This document shows positions 1 to 5,057 of a DNA stretch of 8,175 bases, piece after piece; the first letter of the stretch is position 1; the number at the start of each line of letters is the position of its first letter. The stretch comes from CAZMGT01 sp964565895 (lineage in GTDB: Bacteria; Armatimonadota; Zipacnadia; UBA1398; CAZMGT01): positions 1-8,175 of the forward strand of contig CAZMGT010000087.1 of NCBI GenBank assembly GCA_964565895.1. The letters run 5' to 3'. The notes beneath the pieces are model-generated. The model had not been told where the DNA came from. It saw only the letters and a program-made list of their open reading frames with translations, and did not search any database. The position numbers and the translations under genes are program-made.

Positions 1-307
1 CATCCTTACCGAGCCGAAAAACGCCCTCGTCAAGCAGGCCAAGGCCCTGCTCGCCACCGAGGGCGTGGAGCTTGAGTTTACCCGCTCGGCGATCGAGGAG
101 ATCGCTCATATCGCGCGCGTCGTTAACGAGCAAACCGAGGATATCGGCGCCCGCCGGCTGCATACGATTATGGAGCGCGTGCTTGAGGATATCTCGTTTG
201 ACGCTCCAGAGCGCGCGGGGCGAAAGGTGCGCATCGACCGGCGCTATGTTCGCGCGCGGTTAAAGGACGTGCTCGAGCAGAAGGACCTCAGCCGCTACAT
301 CCTCTAG
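1..307 (+). CDS. hslU: HslU, ATPase subunit of the HslUV (ClpYQ) protease, C-terminal part
   Basis: This is the C-terminal ~100 residues of HslU, the AAA+ unfoldase that feeds proteins to the HslV peptidase in the cytoplasm. The reading frame is open from base 2. It shows the family's C-terminal landmarks: LTEP near the left edge, ATEGVELEF, a sensor-2 region with NEQTEDIGARRLHT (the GARRL arginine contacts nucleotide in the family), and the end DLSRYIL. In HslU the extreme C-terminal tail inserts into HslV to activate it, and that tail is intact here. The N-terminal Walker A/B motifs and the I domain lie left of the window, where hslV would also be expected. The stop is TAG at 305-307. The 88 bases between this gene and the convergent regulator gene contain only a weak hairpin (CGCCT/AGGCG) without a T-run, so no terminator is called. 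Confidence 0.95.
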   Translation, partial: ILTEPKNALVKQAKALLATEGVELEFTRSAIEEIAHIARVVNEQTEDIGARRLHTIMERVLEDISFDAPERAGRKVRIDRRYVRARLKDVLEQKDLSRYIL

Positions 308-395
308 AACAGAGCAGCCTGCTTCTCCGGCCACACCGCCACGCCTCAGCCAGGCGGCCAACCGCTGCTCCCCAGTGACGAGCGGCAAGCCCGCG

Positions 396-968
396 CTAGA
401 AGCTCCGCCGTGCGCTAATGAGCAGGACGACGGCGTCGCCCTCGCCGGTGTTTACGATGCGGTGGGGAATGCCGGAGTTGAGGTAGTACGAGTCGCCCTC
501 CTCTAGGTCAAACGCGCGGTGCTCGGTCGTTACGCGGATCTTGCCCTTCATGCACAGGCCGCACTGGTCATCGTCATATTTATGGCGCTTGCCCGCGGTA
601 TCCATTCCCTCGGGAATGGTGAGCAGCGCGACGTGGATTTTGCGAATGGGAATGTCCTTGGTGACGAGCTCCACGGTAACCCCGCGGTCCTCGAAGCGCT
701 TGCGCTCTGCGGCGCGCTGGACGACGGCGAGCTCGGCCTCGGTGTCCTCGAAGAAGTATCCGGGGCTAACGTCGAGCGCCTCGGAGATGGCCACGAGGGT
801 GGCCACGGAGGGCATGGACTCGTTGCGCTCAACGCGGGACAAAAACGCGCGCGAGCAGCCCGCGCGGCGGGCCACCTCCTCCATGGTCATTTCCTTTTTC
901 GTGCGCAACCTGCGAATTTTCGTGCCAATGTTAATGCGCTGGGCCTCGCTAACCTCATCAATGTCCAT
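396..968 (-). CDS. XRE-family transcriptional regulator with C-terminal cupin sensor domain
   Basis: A 190-residue cytoplasmic DNA-binding regulator of the HTH_3 plus cupin_2 architecture. Residues ~14-68 form the XRE helix-turn-helix (IGTKIRRLR, then MEEVARRAGCSRAFLSRVER, then PSVATLVAISEALDVS). Residues ~115-185 form a cupin barrel (GKRHKYDDDQ, LEEGDSYYLNSGIPHRIVNTG). Members usually sense a small molecule through the cupin and regulate adjacent genes; the ligand is unknown here. The canonical cupin HxH...E ligands are altered: H129-x-Y131 and Q135, with H169 of motif 2 kept and a C136-x-x-C139 pair added. I chose ATG 968 over the in-frame ATG at 992 because GAGGAG lies six bases before 968, while 992 has no SD; the longer form would add eight residues (MPEREENE). 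It is divergent from the DUF362 gene at 1363, which suggests control of that gene and of itself. Family call firm, target inferred. Confidence 0.93.
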   Translation of the reverse strand: MDIDEVSEAQRINIGTKIRRLRTKKEMTMEEVARRAGCSRAFLSRVERNESMPSVATLVAISEALDVSPGYFFEDTEAELAVVQRAAERKRFEDRGVTVELVTKDIPIRKIHVALLTIPEGMDTAGKRHKYDDDQCGLCMKGKIRVTTEHRAFDLEEGDSYYLNSGIPHRIVNTGEGDAVVLLISARRSF

Positions 969-974
969 TTCGTT

Positions 975-980
975 CTCCTC
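975..980 (-). promoter_or_regulatory. Ribosome binding site fixing the regulator start at 968
   Basis: On the minus strand GAGGAG stands six bases before ATG 968. This sequence lies inside the reading frame if the upstream ATG at 992 were used, and 992 has no purine-rich SD. It is the reason for choosing the shorter 190-residue protein. Confidence 0.7.
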
Positions 981-1057
981 TCTTTCCGGCATGGCGCTTT
1001 GCCCACGCGGCGGAGCGTCGCTCGCCTGCCGCGCGGCCCATCCTCCCTTCTGTTAAG

Positions 1058-1092
1058 TATTTGGCTCTCTCGTGGATTTCATTTGCCAAATA
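1058..1092. promoter_or_regulatory. Inverted repeats in the AT-rich divergent region, candidate operator
   Basis: TATTTGGC (1058-1065) is matched perfectly by GCCAAATA (1085-1092) across 19 bases. The right arm also sits in a near-continuous palindrome, ATTTG-C-CAAAT (1081-1091). These lie in the only AT-rich part of the space between the divergent XRE-cupin and DUF362 genes, where an autoregulated operator would be expected. The symmetry is directly visible; binding by this regulator is inference. A simple RNA hairpin in either 5' leader is the alternative. Confidence 0.35.
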
Positions 1093-1113
1093 AACAACAC
1101 ACCCAGGTATATT
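1083..1113 (+). promoter_or_regulatory. Possible sigma-70-type promoter reading toward the DUF362 gene
   Basis: TTGCCA (1083-1088) and TATATT (1108-1113) each match the -35 and -10 consensus at five of six positions. The 19-base spacing is longer than the preferred 17, so this would be a weak or activator-dependent promoter. The -35 element lies in the right arm of the 1058-1092 inverted repeat, so a protein bound there would block or alter it. It implies a leader of roughly 240 bases before the TTG start at 1363. Confidence 0.2.
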
Positions 1114-1362
1114 GTTAGACGCCACACAATCCCGCCGCCACCATGTTATTCTGGCGTTAAGCGCGCATTTCCTTCGCGCTTCGCGCCCCCGGCGGGAAAA
1201 ACCGCTCCCGCGGCGGCTTGCCCCGCGCGTGGCGCACGTTTCCGTCGTGCGCAGGCCGGCGAAGGAGGAGGCGCCGAGGGCGCGCGCGAACTATACGTCT
1301 GCCGCTGGAGCGCTGGCGGGCCGACCCGCCGCACAAGTCGCCGCGAGAGGGAGGGTGTTGCC
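1114..1362 (+). other. GC-rich gene-free leader with short perfect hairpins
   Basis: I see no convincing gene in this stretch. The DUF362 frame stays open through it, but the translation is low-complexity Pro/Arg/Ala/Gly and precedes the Tat signal. Perfect short hairpins are visible: GCGCACG/CGTGCGC with a 7-base loop (1232-1252), GCGCC-GAG-GGCGC (1271-1283) and GGCGGG-CCGA-CCCGCC (1315-1330). Short stems like these arise easily in GC-rich DNA. I recognise no known riboswitch; in particular there is no B12-box-like motif. It ends in the strong SD of the DUF362 gene. Confidence 0.4.
1345..1355 (+). promoter_or_regulatory. Ribosome binding site fixing the TTG start of the DUF362 gene
   Basis: GAGAGGGAGGG ends seven bases before TTG 1363, the only plausible initiator just upstream of the twin-arginine motif. 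No ATG or GTG in that frame lies nearer the Tat signal. This decides a start that an ATG-biased caller would place about 290 bases too early. Confidence 0.7.
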
Positions 1363-2349
1363 TTGCCGAGAGCTGGGATTAGCAGGAGGGAGTTCCTAAA
1401 GCGCGCCGGGGCCGCCGGGGCAATGGTTGCCGCGGGGCACGTCGCCGGGCTCGCCGTGGCCCAGGGCCCCGCGGTGAAGGTCGTGCGCGTCAAAGATTCG
1501 CGCGCAAAAGGCGACAACGCCTATCGCGAGGACCTCGTCGCGCAAATGGTCAACCGAAGCGTCGAGGCCCTCACCGGCAAAACGGGCGCCGATGCCTGGA
1601 GGACATTCTTCAAGCCGGACGACGTCGTTGGCGTTAAGGTCAACTGCCTGTTTGGTGTTGGCGCGAGCACCCACCCCGAGGTAACTAAGGCCATTGTTCA
1701 GGGAATTATCTCCGCTGGTGTCAAGCCGAGCAACATCATCGTTTGGGACCGCACAAATGCCGACCTAATCAAGGTCGGCTACAAGGTAAACACCACTGGC
1801 CCCGGACCGCTGTGCTACGGCACCGATGGCGACTACGAGCCCCAGCCCACGCGCAACGGCACGTTCCACGGCAGGCTGTCCAAAATTCTCACGCGCAAAA
1901 TTACCGCGCTCGTTAACGTGCCCATTCTTAAGGACCACCGCATTGCCGGAATGACCTGCGCGTTAAAGAACCACTATGGCTCGTTCGACAACCCTGGGGC
2001 GCACCACAAGAACCACTGCAACCCGCAGATCGCCGATGTAAACGCCGTGCCCGCGATTAAGGACAAGACGCGGCTGGTAATCTGCGACTGCATCCGGCCG
2101 CTGGCCCACGGTGGGCCCGGGCTGCGCGCGGAAAACCTTTGGGAGCAGAGCGAGATCCTCGCCTCGGTCGACCCCGTGGCGCTGGACACGATCTGCTTGC
2201 AGATCCTCGAGGCGCGGCGGAAGGCTGCCGGTTTCCGCAGCCTTGCCGAAGAGGGGCGCTATCCCGCGTATATCGCCTCCGCGGCGGAGCGCGGCGTGGG
2301 CACGAACGACATGGCAAAGATCGACGTCGTTCAAATTACCACGGGCTAA
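1363..2349 (+). CDS. Tat-exported DUF362 domain protein
   Basis: A 328-residue protein of the DUF362 family, whose biochemical role is not established. It starts at TTG 1363 after a strong SD. Residues 7-13 are SRREFLK, a twin-arginine motif, followed by a hydrophobic Ala/Gly/Val stretch (15-33) ending in AVA before Q34, a signal-peptidase site. The protein should therefore be exported folded, possibly with a cofactor. The mature part shows family features: PDDVVGVKVNC (85-95), STHPEV (102-107), VNVPILKDHRIAGMTCALKN (184-203) and SVDPVALD (268-275). The centre has a dense set of possible metal ligands: H192, H204, H214, H215, H218 and C219, plus C241-D-C243. I see no CxxCxxC ferredoxin motif, which some DUF362 proteins carry. 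It is transcribed alone, divergent from the XRE-cupin regulator and closed by a terminator 17 bases after the stop. Family call firm, function unknown. Confidence 0.9.
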   Translation: MPRAGISRREFLKRAGAAGAMVAAGHVAGLAVAQGPAVKVVRVKDSRAKGDNAYREDLVAQMVNRSVEALTGKTGADAWRTFFKPDDVVGVKVNCLFGVGASTHPEVTKAIVQGIISAGVKPSNIIVWDRTNADLIKVGYKVNTTGPGPLCYGTDGDYEPQPTRNGTFHGRLSKILTRKITALVNVPILKDHRIAGMTCALKNHYGSFDNPGAHHKNHCNPQIADVNAVPAIKDKTRLVICDCIRPLAHGGPGLRAENLWEQSEILASVDPVALDTICLQILEARRKAAGFRSLAEEGRYPAYIASAAERGVGTNDMAKIDVVQITTG

Positions 2350-2366
2350 CAGGAAAGAAAGCAGCG

Positions 2367-2396
2367 GAGGGCAGGCGCAAGCCTGCCCTCTTTTTT
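2367..2396 (+). terminator. Intrinsic terminator after the DUF362 gene
   Basis: A perfect 10-bp stem GAGGGCAGGC / GCCTGCCCTC closes a GCAA (GNRA) tetraloop and is followed at once by six T's. It begins 17 bases after the DUF362 stop codon. On the opposite strand the stem is followed only by a broken pyrimidine run (CTGCTTTCTTTCC), so it may act weakly on transcripts from the convergent amidohydrolase unit. Confidence 0.93.
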
Positions 2397-2432
2397 GCTC
2401 ATGCCGTGGCGTGTGTCGCCTAAGCGAAGCGC

Positions 2433-2451
2433 CGCCGCATAAGGTGCGGCG
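2433..2451. repeat. Short inverted repeat between convergent genes
   Basis: CGCCGCA and TGCGGCG form a perfect 7-bp stem around TAAGG. There is no T-run on either strand, so it is not called a terminator. In such GC-rich DNA it may be chance or an mRNA 3'-end stabiliser. Confidence 0.3.
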
Positions 2452-2503
2452 AGCCGCCCTGCGCCCCGGTTCTTGCTGTAGCTAGCGGCCGCCCTACGTC
2501 AGC

Positions 2504-2521
2504 ACCCGCCGCCCGGCGGGT
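2504..2521 (-). repeat. Hairpin directly after the amidohydrolase stop codon
   Basis: ACCCGCCG and CGGCGGGT form an 8-bp inverted repeat with only two bases between the arms, so the inner pairs must open in RNA. It begins two bases downstream of the amidohydrolase stop (TAG, 2526-2524). No T-tract follows on the minus strand, so it could protect the mRNA 3' end or act as a pause site rather than a classical terminator. Confidence 0.4.
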
Positions 2522-2523
2522 AC

Positions 2524-3303
2524 CTATTCGCTTAGCCCAAGCAGCCTTGCCGCCGTGCCCCCAAACACGCCCTCGATAATCTCCGGCGGCTGCTCCAAGG
2601 CTTCAAGCAGCGCCCGCTGCTCGGCGAGCGGCTCGCCGATGATCTCATAGGGCTCGTCGGAGCCGAAAACCATTTTCTCAAACGGCCGGTATTTCGTCCG
2701 GTCGGAAAACCGCGTCGGCTTGTCCCACCAAAACAGCTCGCGGAAATACTGGTGCGAGCGGTGGAGCAGGCTCGAGCCGGAGAGGTCGAAGTAGAGGTTC
2801 GGATGCCAGCGGATCATCATCGAGGCGTCTTCGTGGTGCGGGTTGCCCATGTGCGCGGCGACGATGTTTAGCCGGGGAAACCAGCGGCAGGGCCCGTCGA
2901 GGTTGATGATGTTCATATAGCTCGTGTCCACGCGGTCCCAGCGGTCGGTCGCATGCCGAGCGACGATCCCCGTGTGCACGAGCAGGGGCATGCCCAGCTC
3001 CTCGGCGCGGCCCCAATACTCCTCAAGCGAGCTATCGTTATAGGGCACCCGCGGGCGAATGACCTTCATCCCCTTCGCCCCCCGCTCATAAAGCCGGTTT
3101 ATCTCCCGCGGGTCGTCAAACCCCCAGCCGATTTGCCCGAACGGAATGAGCCTGTCCGGGTGGGCTTGGGCCGCAGCGAAAACGTCGTCGTTGCGCGGCG
3201 AGAAGATAACCGCCATGTCAATGCCGTTTTCGTCCATTGCCCGAAGCAGCCGGTCCACAGCGTCGGGCCCCGGGGCGAGGTGCACGTGAAAGTCAATAAC
3301 CAC
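2524..3303 (-). CDS. Amidohydrolase family 2 (TIM-barrel metal-dependent) enzyme
   Basis: A 259-residue, probably cytoplasmic enzyme of the amidohydrolase_2 type, the group holding ACMSD-like decarboxylases, lactonases and other hydrolases. Visible metal-site motifs in order: DFHVH (H6-x-H8) on strand 1, GAKGMKVIRP (K80), PLLVHTG (H110), IVAAHMGNP (H151) and VFGSDEP (D216). These fit the HxH...H...H...D pattern of the family. The C-terminal EIIEGVFGGTAARLLGL is also typical, where nearly every member has an N/T-A-x-R-L-L helix. The substrate cannot be read from the sequence. The start is GTG 3303, preceded by purine-rich GGGAGAGAGGGAAG; any later start would lose the HxH motif. It overlaps the upstream glycosidase by 11 bases (3293-3303), so the two are very likely co-transcribed and translationally coupled, suggesting action in the same pathway. 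Confidence 0.88.
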   Translation of the reverse strand: MVIDFHVHLAPGPDAVDRLLRAMDENGIDMAVIFSPRNDDVFAAAQAHPDRLIPFGQIGWGFDDPREINRLYERGAKGMKVIRPRVPYNDSSLEEYWGRAEELGMPLLVHTGIVARHATDRWDRVDTSYMNIINLDGPCRWFPRLNIVAAHMGNPHHEDASMMIRWHPNLYFDLSGSSLLHRSHQYFRELFWWDKPTRFSDRTKYRPFEKMVFGSDEPYEIIGEPLAEQRALLEALEQPPEIIEGVFGGTAARLLGLSE

Positions 3304-4855
3304 CTTCCCTCTCTCCCTTCAGGCGCAGGGCAATGTCTGGGTTTCTCGGCCAGCGGAAATCCAGCGGGTGGGAATATCCCTCCCAGCGCCGGATGATGTT
3401 AAGCATTGTCCCCGGCCCCTTGGCGAGCAGCTCCTCCTCGCGGCGAAGGGCGACGACCTGCCGCGCCGGCAAGCGCCGCGCGGATTCTCGCCACAATAGC
3501 CCACCGGGGCGAGAAAGCTCCTGCGCGCGCCTGCCCCACGGGCTCGGAGCGAGGTTTTCGTCGAGCACAAACGACTTCCCTTGGGCGGGATCGGCTTGGC
3601 TGCGCCGCGCGGGGAATTGCAAGTACCACGTCATCCACCCCGAGCAGTGCCCCAGGCTCGCGCGCACCATTTGCTCCTGCCCCGCGGCGCTGCGCTGGGG
3701 GTCGTCGGCGGCAAAGGAAAACTCCTCGAGCAGCACGGGCTTTACCTCGCGCGCGCAACAAAACCTCAGCCCCAGCACGAGCGCGCGGCACACCTCGCGC
3801 AGCGTCCACCCTCTGCGCCGCATGGCCGCCTCGCTTTCGTTGTGGTGGATGGTATAAAAGTCCACGAGCGGAGCCTGCTCGGGGATGCTCAACCCCATAA
3901 AATGCTGCGCCGCGCCCTCCCACAGCCCAAACGGCTGCCGCCCGTGGTTGCTGATCGTCACCAAATGCGTGGGGTCCGCGGCGCGAATGGCCGCGATTTG
4001 CGGCCGCAGATAGCGCAGCGAGGCCCACTCGCGAAAGTTTTGGTAGTCGAGGATCTTGCGCTCCGGGTCGGCGTAGCGCTTGCGCTTGCCGTCCCAGGTA
4101 TAGTCCACGAGCGGCACTTCGTCGAACTCGCGATAGGCCGTCCCCCAGGCGCGGTTGAGGGCAGCCACCGTGCCATATTTCGCGCGGACAAACGCCCGCC
4201 AATACCACAACCCCGGGGCGGTAGTTACTCTTCCCCGCTGCTCGCCCGGGGGGAGCCAGGTGAGGTTCATGTTGGGCAGGCTCCACTCTACGCACGGCGA
4301 GTAGGCGAACACGGCGGGGTTGCCGCGGAGGTGCGCGCACAGCTTTGCCCAGAAGCGGCAGAGAACATCCACGGAGTCAACGCCGGCGTCGGCCTTCCAC
4401 GGGTGGCGTCCGAAGTACTCTCCGCCCTCGTGCCACCAGCGGAGCTTGTTTCCCCCCCACGGGGCGAGGGCGACGATCGCCCGCATGTGGTGCGCGCGAC
4501 AGAGGCGCAGAAACTCGTCGAGGTTCTCCAGATAGCCCGGGGCGATGCGCGCCTCGCCCGGCGCCTGGGGGTCGGGGAGCACCGCGGAAATGGGGAGAAA
4601 CACCCGGACGACGTTTAGCCCGAGCCCCGCGCAGGCGCCGAGCAGGCGATTGTAGTAGCGCTTGTCGAAAAGCTCGGGGTCGAACGTGTTTAGGTATCTC
4701 TTGTCCGCGAGGACGAAGCTTGTCCCAAACGGGACAAACCGCTGTTTTGTCTCGGCCGTGCAAAACGCCCAGCGGTCGGGCGCGACGCAGATAAGCTCGT
4801 CGTCCGGAGCCGGCGCAAAGCACAGCGCAGCGAGGGCCACCGCATAAGCGACCAT
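3293..4855 (-). CDS. Clan GH-A glycoside hydrolase, probably secreted
   Basis: About 520 residues, read as a TIM-barrel glycosidase of clan GH-A (GH5/GH42-like); exact family not assigned. Numbered from ATG 4855: a hydrophobic N-terminus (VAYAVALAALCFAPA) resembles a signal peptide, NVVRVFLP (81-88) fits an early strand, and YSPCVEW places E190 as candidate acid/base after strand 4. KYGTVAALNRAWGTAY (226-241) resembles a segment common in GH42-type enzymes. VTISNHG holds H304, DFYTIHH (332-338) fits strand 6, KPVLLEEF gives E378 as candidate nucleophile on strand 7, and GWMTW (406-410) fits strand 8. The usual Asn before the acid/base Glu is replaced by Val. The start is uncertain: ATG 4855 gives the signal-like N-terminus but lacks a positive n-region and an SD; GTG 4933 adds 26 residues, also without an SD. 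It is the first gene of a unit with the amidohydrolase and divergent from the sugar importer. Confidence 0.8.
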   Translation of the reverse strand: MVAYAVALAALCFAPAPDDELICVAPDRWAFCTAETKQRFVPFGTSFVLADKRYLNTFDPELFDKRYYNRLLGACAGLGLNVVRVFLPISAVLPDPQAPGEARIAPGYLENLDEFLRLCRAHHMRAIVALAPWGGNKLRWWHEGGEYFGRHPWKADAGVDSVDVLCRFWAKLCAHLRGNPAVFAYSPCVEWSLPNMNLTWLPPGEQRGRVTTAPGLWYWRAFVRAKYGTVAALNRAWGTAYREFDEVPLVDYTWDGKRKRYADPERKILDYQNFREWASLRYLRPQIAAIRAADPTHLVTISNHGRQPFGLWEGAAQHFMGLSIPEQAPLVDFYTIHHNESEAAMRRRGWTLREVCRALVLGLRFCCAREVKPVLLEEFSFAADDPQRSAAGQEQMVRASLGHCSGWMTWYLQFPARRSQADPAQGKSFVLDENLAPSPWGRRAQELSRPGGLLWRESARRLPARQVVALRREEELLAKGPGTMLNIIRRWEGYSHPLDFRWPRNPDIALRLKGEREGGY

Positions 4856-4969
4856 GGCGCTTGCCCGTTCGCCGCAGACCGCCGCACCCCCTTGCTCCCG
4901 CGCATACCGCGCGGCCCCGCCCCTGTGGGCCACTGTCGCGGCAACCGCCAGCTATGCTCCGCGGGCAAG

Positions 4970-4982
4970 GCACGCGGCGTGC
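4970..4982. promoter_or_regulatory. Perfect palindrome in the divergent control region, candidate operator
   Basis: GCACGC-G-GCGTGC is a 13-bp palindrome with perfect 6-bp arms about a single base. It lies between the divergent glycosidase and importer units, where a sugar-responsive repressor (for example LacI family) could bind. The symmetry is seen; the binding protein is not in the window. Confidence 0.3.
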
Positions 4983-4997
4983 TGGCAGGAAACCACC

Positions 4998-5025
4998 CCC
5001 GCTAGCCGAAAAGGGCAATAGCGGG
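4998..5025. repeat. Inverted repeat upstream of the importer unit
   Basis: CCCGCTA (4998-5004) pairs perfectly with TAGCGGG (5019-5025). Inside it GCC (5005-5007) pairs with GGC (5014-5016), leaving two unpaired A's, so a 10-bp bulged stem can form. It stands 32 bases before the binding-protein start. Four T's follow at 5030-5033, too few and too distant for a convincing terminator. An operator or leader element is possible. Confidence 0.35.
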
Positions 5026-5031
5026 AGCATT

Positions 5032-5051
5032 TTGCCCCGCAGGCAAGGTGG
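5032..5051 (+). promoter_or_regulatory. Hairpin overlapping the ribosome binding site of the binding-protein gene
   Basis: TTGCC (5032-5036) pairs with GGCAA (5042-5046) around CCGCA, extendable by two T-G wobble pairs (5030-5031 with 5047-5048). The 3' arm runs into AAGGTGG (5045-5051), the SD six bases before GTG 5058. Folding would partly hide the SD, a possible translational brake. The stem is short, so the effect may be small. Confidence 0.35.
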
Positions 5052-5057
5052 TCCGCG

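Noticed and set aside
308..395. Terminator between hslU and the convergent regulator
   Set aside because: Only a 5-bp stem (CGCCT/AGGCG) with no T-run on either strand.
519..1118. Plus-strand open frame opposite the XRE-cupin gene
   Set aside because: It is a shadow of the regulator gene; the minus-strand frame has clear HTH and cupin motifs and a strong SD.
1072..1362. In-frame N-terminal extension of the DUF362 protein from an ATG at 1072
   Set aside because: The translation is low-complexity Pro/Arg/Ala/Gly with no family match, would bury the Tat signal about 100 residues in, and 1072 lacks an SD, unlike TTG 1363.
1120..1362. Possible known riboswitch upstream of the DUF362 gene
   Set aside because: No recognisable conserved core (for example a B12 box) is present; the short GC stems alone do not support a known class.
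3399..4618. Long overlapping open frames on both strands across the glycosidase gene
   Set aside because: High GC makes stop codons rare in all frames. The translations are Arg/Ala/Pro-rich with no domain, while the chosen frame has clan GH-A motifs throughout.
4970..5025. CRISPR-like or tandem repeat array
   Set aside because: The inverted repeats differ in sequence and are not regularly spaced; no direct repeats recur.
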